From Ziziphus jujuba (Eukaryota > Streptophyta > Magnoliopsida > Rosales > Rhamnaceae): a DNA stretch of 64,000 nucleotides. The translations under genes and the position numbers were made by a program. Under the pieces are notes generated by a model. The model was not told where the DNA came from, made no database searches, and worked only from the letters and a program-made list of their open reading frames with translations. Location of the stretch: assembly GCF_031755915.1 (NCBI RefSeq), contig NC_083384.1:18631001-18695000 (forward strand). Direction: 5' to 3'. Shown piece by piece: positions 1 to 9,302 of the stretch; positions within the stretch are counted from its first letter, which is position 1; the number at the start of each line of letters is the position of its first letter.

Positions 1-1181
1 CTACTCTTAGAGGGAACTACTTTAGACCATTTGGGATTCTTCCACTCGAGGAACTTTCGGAGGGGACGAATCCAGATCGAATTGCTTTTCTTGGACTTGG
101 CATCAAGACCAATAACAGTCCAATCGGAGAAAAAGACCATAAACATGGCTATTGCATCCAGAGCTATGGCACCCCCCAACAAAATATAAGTCAATATAAC
201 ATCGACGCTCTCGAAACCATCCTTGTCAACAGAAATGAAGACACCAAGCCCAGCTGCGGTTGAACCGAAGGAAAGGAACCGGAAAAGATGCCCCCATTTA
301 CTGTGAACCACAATGACCTTGGTATACAGAGCTTCATAGAGGAAGTTAAGCTCAACCTCTATAATCCTCAAAGCATCTTCAGCACTCAACTTGCTGAACA
401 ATTCACGGCTTTGATTGCGTTCGAGGAAGCTTAAAATGATATCCACAATTAATCCTTTGAAGATTTTGTAGTACTGATAAGCGTGATCCACCACCTCAAT
501 TTGATCCATCTCCTTGTCATTTTTCTTAACAGAATTGGAGAGCTTGAATTCTTTCCGGGGCTCGGCGGTCATATGGATTATGGTTGGCAGTCTCGCGTCT
601 TTCTTCGAAGAGTATTCCTCCATGAGTTTTGCATAGTTTGGACCCGGATCTGGCTCTGTGAGCATGGATTCTCTGAAACTACTCAAGCTTGCAAGATACA
701 AAGCTCTTGTTCTTTCAGCATATTTGGTAATACCAGCCAAGAACAAAAGCACTGTCGGGATCCAAATATTGTTCCCCGGAACTGTTTGAATGAAGACGTA
801 GAGAGTAGCACAGACCTGAGCAATCAGACCAAGTAAGTGCCTGAGCCAGAGCTCGTTATCTTCGAGAGCAAACGCAGTTATGGTGTCGGGACCGCCGAGG
901 TGAAGAAGAAGAAATGGTGCCCAAAAGGCAAGAAGATAATTGTTTTTACCATTGCCGTTGCCTTGGTTGCTTGAAATGTGGCCGACCCCGAAGTTAGCTG
1001 CCCAGTCGGCGAGCAAGTAACCGGACCAGATCAAGAACATAACAAATTTGTTGCCGGTGCGTTTTCTGAGAGGGGAAGCTAATATTAGAAAGGCCTGCAT
1101 CGTGAGACTGAAGAGAATGATAGTTCTGATATTCCATTTCTCCCATAGCCTCTTCACACTGGTGGGGATCGGATTCACCAT
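1..1181 (-). CDS. DUF4220/DUF594-family membrane protein, 3' end outside window
   Basis: An open frame starts at ATG 1181 and runs without a stop to the left edge (393 codons). The N-terminal half shows about five hydrophobic segments (roughly residues 19-36, 45-62, 82-96, 114-133 and 139-151). Between the third and fourth lies the family signature HLGGPDTITAFALEDNELW (residues 94-112), and a second family motif, DPGPNYAKLMEEY, is at 178-190. These identify the plant DUF4220 family, whose members usually carry DUF594 at the C-terminus; that part would lie beyond the window. No introns are needed. The biochemical role is unknown; it should be an integral membrane protein. The start is the first ATG of the frame, directly before the conserved N-terminal Trp-rich segment. 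Its closeness to a split NLR pair (5.6-10.6 kb) may matter, because the same families are linked in Arabidopsis as I recall. Confidence 0.9.
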   Translation of the reverse strand, partial: MVNPIPTSVKRLWEKWNIRTIILFSLTMQAFLILASPLRKRTGNKFVMFLIWSGYLLADWAANFGVGHISSNQGNGNGKNNYLLAFWAPFLLLHLGGPDTITAFALEDNELWLRHLLGLIAQVCATLYVFIQTVPGNNIWIPTVLLFLAGITKYAERTRALYLASLSSFRESMLTEPDPGPNYAKLMEEYSSKKDARLPTIIHMTAEPRKEFKLSNSVKKNDKEMDQIEVVDHAYQYYKIFKGLIVDIILSFLERNQSRELFSKLSAEDALRIIEVELNFLYEALYTKVIVVHSKWGHLFRFLSFGSTAAGLGVFISVDKDGFESVDVILTYILLGGAIALDAIAMFMVFFSDWTVIGLDAKSKKSNSIWIRPLRKFLEWKNPKWSKVVPSKS

Positions 1182-3365
1182 CTTTGTTTTGTCTCTCTTT
1201 TAACTTTTGGTGATTCAAAGAAGCAAAAGATGGATAATTTGAACTTTGCAGCTTAAATTCTGCATCATTTTTTTTTTTTTTAAAGATTCTTCTGACTTTT
1301 TGCAAAATAAAGCATAGGAAGCAGAGCACTCATGAAACACAGGTTTAAAAAAAAAAAAAAAAAAAAATTGATTGCTCAAAATTTGCCAGTAAATTTACTT
1401 TTCTGGGTCAACCTTTTAGTTCGGGTCATCTAAAATTGCTATGGTGGACTGGAAGGCAATAATTAATGAAAGTTTGTCTTCACCTCAATTCCCACTTGAT
1501 AACAGTTTAGTAAACATTGTTATTTATTTATTTATTTTTAATTTTTTTAGCTCCGTGCCTGATCGACTGGTGGGTTGGGGTTAGCTTTTCGTTGTCATTT
1601 GCACTGTCACAAAAAGATAGTCTCTTTTTTTTTTTTTTTTTGGAGTTTTGGATACTGTTGGCCTCCTAAATTTTAATTTTTAACATATTTGCAATTTGTA
1701 ATATGTATTTTATGTGTAGCATTTATATCTTTTCAATTTGTAATTTTTTAACAGCAATATTCTCAAATTAGATGGTGATAAACCTATAAAAAAAATCTGC
1801 TTGGATGTATTAATGTATAAAAACTATAAATTCATAAGGCTTTAATGCTAAACATGAAATTTAAAATGCAACTTACAAATATGCTCAAATTTTAAAGGAC
1901 AACGATATCAAAAATCCAATCTTTTATTTTAACTTTAATTTTACTTTATTGGCCAACTAATGCCACTTGTTTGTCTTATTAGAAGTTTTACTAGGACACA
2001 GTTGCACATGAATATCTTGATAATCAATACCCCTTGGCGGCATATTTGTTGTCTGGGAAAGTTATTTTTTTCTTTTTCGTATAGGAGAGATTAGTGTGAT
2101 TATCTTTGTATATCCATATTTTAACTGCAAGTTGAAATTTTTTAATTGTATAAGTTTTAAGTTAAAAATTCTGTCATTATCAACAATTTCTCTCATTTTT
2201 TGTTCATTTATTTAATTTTTTTCTTTTCGTCTCTTTTGAGAATATTTTAATTGGTTGTTCACATGGATGGAACAAGAAAAGAAAAGGTCTCAGCATTAAA
2301 TGGACAAGCTGGCCTAGAAGAATAAAACAAAGTTAAGATGCTTTTAGTATTTCTCCCCAAAAAAAAAAAAAAAAAAAAAAACGATGCTTTAACAGCTACA
2401 AATAAAGAACCATTGCCATAGTCCATAATACTATACTTTTTCCGTTGAAAAAAAAAAAAAAGGAAAAACAAAACTTTATTTATTTATTTATTTATTATTA
2501 TTATTATTATTTTGCACTTCTTAAACTAATTTAACTTGAAATCAAATAATGGATCTTCACTATGTATGAAATAATTTAATGTGTTGACCTTATAATTAAA
2601 TAAGAGTCTTAATATTGTGACTAATTCTAATAAAATATATACTATCATGACCAGTTGCGGCCCAGAATTTTAAAAGGGCACCATGATATAATATTATTCA
2701 GTTGTTCTCTAATTTATTGATAGAAAATATACAAACATATATAAAATGCAATTTTTTTGTGTAATATTAACTGCATAGAATTAAATATTTTTGTTTTTTT
2801 CTAATTTTTTTTATGAAAATTTGATTTTAATAGTTAAGCAAACGTATTTTGGCATCTATAATAAATATATTAGAAATTAATTTAAAATAAATAAATATAT
2901 TACTTGAGGTAAAAGAAGAAAAAAAATCCAACTTAATGATTCATAGACAGAATCAATGATAGCTAGATAGAAAAAATATAGATGAACAAGATATCTTTTT
3001 TTTTTTATAGGGTATCAAAGAAAATAAATGGAAAAGTATAGAAAATAAAATTAGAAAATGAATCCATAATCACAATTAAAAGAATCAAATCCTTTACAAA
3101 TTAATATATATTGTAGTTAAGTACATCAAAAAGATATTATAATGCTAAAACTTGATTGTTAAAATTATAGATACATTAAGAGATTATGATTATAAGTAAG
3201 TGATAGAAATATTAGAAACGAGAAAAAATGGGAAATGTTGATTAAAAAAAAAAAAAGGAAAACGGGAATAGATCCTGATAATGATCCTATTTATTTATTT
3301 TTTTTAAAATATATTTTTGAGACTAAGCACATTTAATTAAATGTTTGTTAAGTCACACTTTTAAA

Positions 3366-4502
3366 GCATCTTTAATGGGAGTAATGATTGCCTCTCTGAC
3401 GCATAAAAGATGAAAGAACTTGCTTTCCATGCACTTTGAATCTTATAAACATTAAATTTAAAAATCAATTTTCAAAGCTTTACATAAAATTTAAATTAAT
3501 TAGAAGCATCATTTTTTTACATGCTAAATCTCTTTTGTTATAATAAAAATGTAAACAACTATTTAAATAAATACTTTCAATGAAAATGTAGATTATATGT
3601 CATGGAAGACGAAAAACCTAGCTGGCTATTTGATTTGGATATCTACTTAATTAACAATAAACTTAAAAATCATTTCTAATAAATCTATTTAAAACACAAT
3701 AAATATTAATGTGTCTATCTAGCTTTCCTTTTAAAAAACTATTATATTTTTAATAAAGATTAATTTTAATTTATTTTTAAATTTTTGATGAGGCACATTT
3801 TTCTTCTCTTTGCACCAAAGATCTTACCATTTCAGAAAGAACAAGAATTCCATCTCTTTTCCATTTCTATTCAAAAGTTCTTATGTGTTTTCATACACCT
3901 TCGAGATTTCTAAAAATATAGAAATTCTTTTTTTTAGAAACGCATTCAAAATTCATTATTACAAAAAGGATAATGGTAACCCCATTATTAACTATTTTAT
4001 TTATTAATTTCATAGTAATAAAGATACATGTAACAAACCTTCTTTTGAAAGTAGAGAGCTACACTCACATTATCTATTTCTGTTTTGTCACGTTAGTTTG
4101 ACAAAATCATTAAATAATTTCATTGAAACGTAATTATTATTATTATTATTATAGGTTAACTCATTTTACTACCCTTTGGTTTCAAAATTGCTCAATTTAA
4201 GCCCTTTGTTTTAAAATGCACCTCATTAAGCCTCAATATTGGATTTCTTGCATATTGGTCCAATTGGTTTAGGAGAGCTAGATTTAGAAATTAATATGCA
4301 AGAAATTCAAAATTGAGGGCTTAATATGAAGGATTTGAAACTAAAAATAGTAAAATATAATTAACCCTTTTTTGAAATGTTGTCTATATTTCTCATGTAG
4401 CAAAAAATTTAAGTAATCCACAATCTAACAATGTGTCTATCTATATTTTTTAGGTTGCATACTAATTTTTAGCAATCTGTATGCCTAGTGGAATTGCTCT
4501 AA
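3366..4502. mobile_element. Possible degraded hAT-like non-autonomous element
   Basis: The left end resembles the common plant terminus GAGCATCTCCAATGGG (here AAGCATCTTTAATGGGAG). The right end, read on the other strand, is AGAGCAATTCCACTAGG. The two match at about 10 of 17 positions. There is no transposase and I could not settle a target duplication. A smaller inverted-repeat element (4153-4368) sits inside. The call rests only on the termini. Confidence 0.2.
4153..4368. repeat. MITE-like imperfect inverted repeat (~215 bp)
   Basis: The two halves are inverted copies of each other. The left arm reads AGGTTAACTCATTTTACTA, then TGGTTTCAAA, AAGCCC and TTTCTTGCATATT. The right arm on the opposite strand reads AGGGTTAATTATATTTTACT, then TAGTTTCAAA, AAGCCCTCAA and TTTCTTGCATATT. 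Arms are about 100 bp with a short centre. There is no coding capacity. Confidence 0.5.
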
Positions 4503-5219
4503 CACTGCCACAAAATGAAAAACAAATATATATATATATATATATAGTAATTTTACGATGCGAACCACATAAAAGCCAATGTTTTCTGAAAAAAAAAAAA
4601 AAAAAACAAACAAACAAAACGGTAACTTTGTTGTGCATGCTGAATACACATATAAAACAAATCTGATTTTTTTTTTTTTAAAAACATCTATTTTTTATAC
4701 GGTCTACATGCTGATGGCCGCACCATAGAATATTTTTATCTATATATATATATATATATATATTTATATCTATCTTAATTCCAGCTAATTTGATTAAATA
4801 ATAAAAAGAATGCTCCACAGCCGTAAACCTAATTATTATGATAGAGTGAAAAACTCTGGTGGACATTGATGGTTTTTAACATCTCTCTTTAATTTTTCCA
4901 CCGTTAATAAACTCCTTTGCAGCGGCAGAGATCATAAATTCCAGTAAAGGCAATTACAGTTGAATAGATATTCGGGGGGAAAAAAAAAAAAGTTAGAAAA
5001 GGAAATCGTGTAAAACAATACTGCGATTGAATATAGAAATCTTTAATTTCCAAAAATCATGGGAATCCCAACGACAAAGAGGCATGGCCCTCATTTTCAC
5101 TTATAGATGCAAATTATTATGGAGCTCTAACACAACCATTATATCCAACACTGCGAAAAAACAGAAGAGCACCGGTGATGGGCTTTTAAGCCATGATGAT
5201 ATGTTTATATGAAAAACTA

Positions 5220-5500
5220 TTTTTAGCTACAATAGTAGTTTGTTACAATAATCAGCTTTAGCTACAAAAGTAGTTCTAATTAAAAGTGCTAATGGTCATA
5301 ACATGCTGTGGTTAAAATCTTTTGCAACAGATATTGACCAAAAAATAATAACAGCTCTTTTTGTAAATAAAAATATTTAGCCACAAGATAGAGTTTTAGC
5401 AACAGCTTTGACTGTGGCTAATACCCTTTTTTGTTTTGAGGCATTACATAATTTGTGTGGCTAATATCCACTTTTTGCAAAAAAGCTAATACACACAAAT
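5220..5500. repeat. CACTA-like subterminal repeat cluster
   Basis: A short motif recurs in both orientations: TTTAGCTACAA (near 5223 and 5257), CTGTGGTTAAAA (5308), TTTAGCCACAAG (5387), TTTTAGCAACAG (5396), ACTGTGGCTAAT (5411) and TGTGTGGCTAAT (5456). Dense inverted copies of such a motif are typical of the subterminal regions of CACTA (En/Spm) transposons. No CACTA terminal repeat was found, so this is probably a truncated end. It lies about 130 bp from the stop codon of the LRR gene. Confidence 0.3.
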
Positions 5501-5626
5501 TATACAAAAAAGAAAACAGATTTTAAATTTATGAAATTTCATCAATTATACCATACAGATTGCATAAGTTCTACTCGGCGACCATAATTAGAAAATTCTT
5601 TATTTTTTTCGACTGATTATCAGACT

Positions 5627-8065
5627 CTAATTTTCGTGGTTTTGCCACATTCCACTTTCATCACAAGGACAAAAAGTGACCCAAGGGCAGTCAACTTTCT
5701 CCAACAAACTCAACTTCGGAAATGACTCCTGAAGTTGCTCCCAATTCATCCTCATGTCACTCAGAAACTTCAAACGCAAAATTTCAACAGCTTTCCACTT
5801 GTACTTTAGATCTCTGAGTCCTCCCCCCCTAAGGTAGAGTTTCTTTAGATGACTCAGGTTGTTCTCCTGATCCGGATCCATCCATTTGGGAACGTCTGCC
5901 CCAGGGAAACATTGCAGATCCAGCTTCACAAGATTCTCCGGAAGCTTCAGGTGGTGCTGATCAGTGTTAGCGATTTGCTTATTACCAGTTCCAGCTTTAA
6001 AGTTCATCGTAATCGTCCTTCCTAGTTTGCTAAGACTCGGCTTCAGTATTGCAGGAGCTGGTTTCTTCACAGGATTTGTTTTAGTACTACTTCGATTGCT
6101 ATCCCCTCCCCACGATAATGTTAGCTTCCGAAGTTTTTCGAGCTTCTGGAGCGACTTGAGATCGTTCTCTGTTGGGAAATCCTCCTTCCTGCTTATGCTG
6201 ATGCTCAATTTCCTCAAATTCTTCATTCCCTCCAAACCTTCCAAAGTGCATAGATTTCCACTCTGCTTTTTATGATCACAAATCACAAACCCTTTAAGGA
6301 CTTGGAGTTTTGTGAGCGAGGATACACCTTTAGGCATGTAATCTAGCAGATAACAACCCGAAACATCAAGGTGGGTAAGCTGCTTCAAATAAGATATCCC
6401 TTTTGGAAGTACCTCCAGAGTGTGGCATTCTTTTAGATCTAAGATTCTCAGACTGGTCATCTTGCTTATCGAATTTGGAAGCTCGTTGATTCTAGAGATT
6501 CCTTGTAGGCTAAGAAGCCTTAATCTTTTCAAGTTCTTCAAGCCCTCTAAGAATCTAGTGCTCTCTACTTCAATATGGTTCTCAGATGAGTTTTGCCATT
6601 TTCCCAGATAGAGAACTTTGAGATATTTCTTCATCTTTGATGACCATTCTCCCTCTTTGGCAGTTTTCATCTCCAATCTTGTATCGGGAAAAGTTTCATC
6701 AACATTAAATATTGTTTCCAGATCTTCAAGCTCTAGCCTTTCTGGATGATATTCTGGATATAGATCAGGATCTTGATCTTGATCTGCTGCAAGCGCTCGA
6801 TTATTTGAAGATTTTAATTCCTTGTCTTTTACTAAAATTACCCTCTTGGAGGATGATGTAGTATGAGTTTGATTACCTGCATTTTCCTTGGCAAGCTTAA
6901 TCAACACAGACCGTACAAGAGGGTGCATCCGGAAACTTTTAGCATGATGATCAATCCCTCTGATCTGCTTTCTATAAATAGGTTCGATCAATCCCTTTTT
7001 CATGAATTCCTTGAGTCTCTTACCAGCAATGTTCTCAGCTGTTTCTGCTTCTGGAACCTCTATTAAGTCTTCTCCGACCCACCAATATGTCAAAAGCCTC
7101 TCCTTTACCTCTTCATTTTCTGGGAAAACAGCAAAGCCCAACAAGCATGCCTTCTCTTTGTCATTCAGTTCATTGAAAATCCCTTGGATTTCTTTATAAA
7201 CAGAGCTACCAACAAGGCTTTCGCTAATCCAATTCGAGACAAGATGATCGCCGTCTCCATTCCAGTTTTCGACCCTGTCATTGGACTGTGAATTGTGCTG
7301 AGAAGTTGTCGAAGATGATTTGCGACGCGAAGGAATCTGGCGCTTCAGCTTGGTGATCTTCTTATTGATATCATGGAGGTTGGTTATCTGTTGAACTTCT
7401 GTAGGCTCAGAGGAAGAATCAGCGGTTTGTTGTGGTGATAGCGAACTGTCAAGTATAGTTTTGAGTTTCTCTAACTGAGAATATAACTCTTTACCAAGCT
7501 CTTTCTCTTGGAAATTCCAAAGCGTTATCAAAGCATCTTCTATTTGCTTAAGATTGCTGTGTAACTTCCTAATTTGAGAATCTTTATGAATGTAATGACC
7601 AGATTGACTGCTGCTTCCATTGTTGCTTCTATTGTTGCTGTCGCCACCGTCAGCGATCGCAGCAAACTCTGCCTTCTTGCTTTTATTGTTGCTGCTGCTG
7701 TTGGCATCTTTCACCCCCTCAATTTCGTTGTTGTTGCTGTTGTTGATGACGGCGAGTGAAGAAAACATAGACAGGATGCATTTTAGAAAATTGTTGTCTT
7801 GATCGATCTTCTTATCGCCCTCTTTGTCAACATTACCGTTTTGGCTGCCGCCGCTGCTCGCAGTTTTGTCTTGGTTGTCGATGTCGTTAACGCCGGCCAC
7901 GTTGTTGTTGCAGCCGTCTTGGATGTTGTTTGTGCTGCTGCTAATTTCATGCTCATCGTTGTCGTTGCTCTCGTTTTGGGCGGATTCCGCGGTAGATTTT
8001 TTGGTATGAACAGACAGAGTGTCAATAAATTTAGGTAACTCTTCAATTATTTTCTGAATGTTCAT
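5627..8065 (-). CDS. Winged-helix/LRR protein: C-terminal half of a split CC-NLR (RPP13-like type)
   Basis: This single-exon gene encodes 812 aa. Residues 1-160 are low-complexity, rich in Asn, Ser and acidic residues, and about 160-245 looks helical or coiled-coil. Residues 285-395 form the NLR winged-helix region: NDKEKACLLGFAVFPENEEV followed by a YWWVGE motif at 327-332. The MHD motif appears as MHPLV (380-384), so its Asp is replaced by Pro. LRRs of plant intracellular type occupy about 505-800 (for example LPNSISKMTSLRILDL). There is no P-loop, kinase-2 or GLPL motif; those are in the divergently transcribed gene at 9303-10550, whose product stops just where this domain order begins. 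In full-length plant NLRs these domains sense effectors and hold the NB-ARC switch. Here they may work in trans, or as an ATP-independent partner. The start is the first ATG; the upstream sequence is not coding. Confidence 0.85.
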   Translation of the reverse strand: MNIQKIIEELPKFIDTLSVHTKKSTAESAQNESNDNDEHEISSSTNNIQDGCNNNVAGVNDIDNQDKTASSGGSQNGNVDKEGDKKIDQDNNFLKCILSMFSSLAVINNSNNNEIEGVKDANSSSNNKSKKAEFAAIADGGDSNNRSNNGSSSQSGHYIHKDSQIRKLHSNLKQIEDALITLWNFQEKELGKELYSQLEKLKTILDSSLSPQQTADSSSEPTEVQQITNLHDINKKITKLKRQIPSRRKSSSTTSQHNSQSNDRVENWNGDGDHLVSNWISESLVGSSVYKEIQGIFNELNDKEKACLLGFAVFPENEEVKERLLTYWWVGEDLIEVPEAETAENIAGKRLKEFMKKGLIEPIYRKQIRGIDHHAKSFRMHPLVRSVLIKLAKENAGNQTHTTSSSKRVILVKDKELKSSNNRALAADQDQDPDLYPEYHPERLELEDLETIFNVDETFPDTRLEMKTAKEGEWSSKMKKYLKVLYLGKWQNSSENHIEVESTRFLEGLKNLKRLRLLSLQGISRINELPNSISKMTSLRILDLKECHTLEVLPKGISYLKQLTHLDVSGCYLLDYMPKGVSSLTKLQVLKGFVICDHKKQSGNLCTLEGLEGMKNLRKLSISISRKEDFPTENDLKSLQKLEKLRKLTLSWGGDSNRSSTKTNPVKKPAPAILKPSLSKLGRTITMNFKAGTGNKQIANTDQHHLKLPENLVKLDLQCFPGADVPKWMDPDQENNLSHLKKLYLRGGGLRDLKYKWKAVEILRLKFLSDMRMNWEQLQESFPKLSLLEKVDCPWVTFCPCDESGMWQNHEN

Positions 8066-9302
8066 AATTTTGGTGTGGTTTTCTTGTTGAGAGGTTGTAG
8101 TATTGGGTGAAGAGATTTTTGAGAATTGGAAAGCTGATGGAAAGTGGAAATATGAAAACAGGATGTTTTAAGGATTGGGAAGGAGAGAAGGAAATGAGTG
8201 TGAATACAATCAATTGGCTACCTACAAGTCCAGCTCATTCATCCAATAGAGAAAATAAAAACATTAAAAAAAATTACAAATCCAGCTCCAATAATCTAGT
8301 TTGATTTGGTATCTTTGATATAAAATTGAAAAAGAGAGGGGGGGAAAAAAAAATACCAATATATTATATTGTTTTGGACCATTCCTTCATTCATACCATG
8401 TGGGTATAGATTTGTCAAACGTGATGCGAGTGGCATTATGGATGGCACATAATGAGAGACTTTATACCTTGTCGTATTAAGAAAGACTTTTTTTCTTTTT
8501 TTCTTTCTTTTTTTCTGGTTTTTGCATTACTAGGTCCAATTTGCTATTTTATTTATTTATTTTTTAAGAAGTACTAGTTGCTAATTAATAACTCATTGAT
8601 TGTCTTTTTTCGCTTAAAAAAATCATAAATCTTTTTCAATGATTTTTACAGCTGATAGTGCGCTCAAATTATATTATTGACAGATTCAAAACCAACAACC
8701 ATATATTTGTATTTTCAACCAAAAAAAAAAAAAGAAAAAAAAAAGAAAGAAATTTATGTTTGTTTCAATTTAACTTTACACGTTTTATTGGAGGGGTAAT
8801 TAGTTAAAATTTAGTACCTCCAATTAGGAGGAATTGCACTTTCAACACTCAAAATGAAAACATTCCAATTTAAATCTTTAAATTTCAGTTTATTGTATTT
8901 TGATTTAAATTGATTTTTCGACTAATTATAGTCAATTATAGTCAATGATTTTGTTCCACCTCATCAATATTCAAATACAATTTAGTCCAATAAAGTTGCA
9001 CTTTGCACTTTATGACATCTTTTTTTTTTTTTTTTTTTTTTGCCATAATTGCCGCTTGTTAAAAATTTTGAATAGACCAAATGCAAAGAATTGATATTTG
9101 AAAACCTAAACTGCAACATCCGATAATCCAAAATGCAAATTCTCAAAAATACAGATATAAAATTGCAATTAACTCTTTATTCTAATAGCCGAATTATAAA
9201 GTCATTCCTAGTTTTATTATTATTATTGTTATTATTAATTTTCACTCTGCTTTGGTATTTTATTATTAATTTTCACTATGCTTTGGTATTTCCTTTTGAG
9301 TT
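8066..9302. promoter_or_regulatory. Shared divergent promoter region of the two NLR halves
   Basis: These 1.24 kb separate the start codons of the head-to-head winged-helix/LRR gene (minus) and NB-ARC gene (plus); the gap is about 1.4 kb if the NB-ARC gene starts at its second candidate ATG (9462). The region is AT-rich with T and A homopolymers and a CT-rich tract near 8490-8520. It holds an imperfect inverted repeat (about 8793-9178) and a ~31-bp direct duplication at 9231-9261 and 9262-9292, just upstream of the NB-ARC gene. Co-regulation from this interval is inferred from layout only. Confidence 0.5.
8793..9178. repeat. MITE-like imperfect inverted repeat in the divergent promoter
   Basis: The left end, GGTAATTAGTTAAAATTTAG, is echoed on the opposite strand at the right end as GAGTTAATTGCAATTTTATA. 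The interior includes GTTGCACTTTGCACTTTATG and a long T run. There is no coding content. A similar sequence (TGCAAAGTGCAAAAACAATA...) occurs near 12136-12170, suggesting a dispersed family. Confidence 0.35.

Larger units (their letters stand above)
1182..5219. other. AT-rich intergenic region with poly-A/T runs and TE relics
   Basis: No convincing coding sequence is visible; the few short open frames are low-complexity. The stretch holds long A/T homopolymers (near 1267, 1350, 1626, 2358, 2448 and 3000), (TTTA)n and (TTA)n tracts near 2478-2512, TA dinucleotide runs near 4528-4545 and 4740-4764, and the candidate TE relics listed separately (3366-4502 and 4153-4368). The first few hundred bases upstream of 1181 should contain the promoter of the DUF4220 gene. 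Confidence 0.7.

Noticed and set aside
5964..8046. Several open frames antisense or shifted to the LRR gene (up to 103 codons), rich in Leu/Val or Ala/Thr
   Set aside because: They arise from the Asn/Ser repeat codons and from the open frame of the real gene on the other strand; no domains or independent signals.
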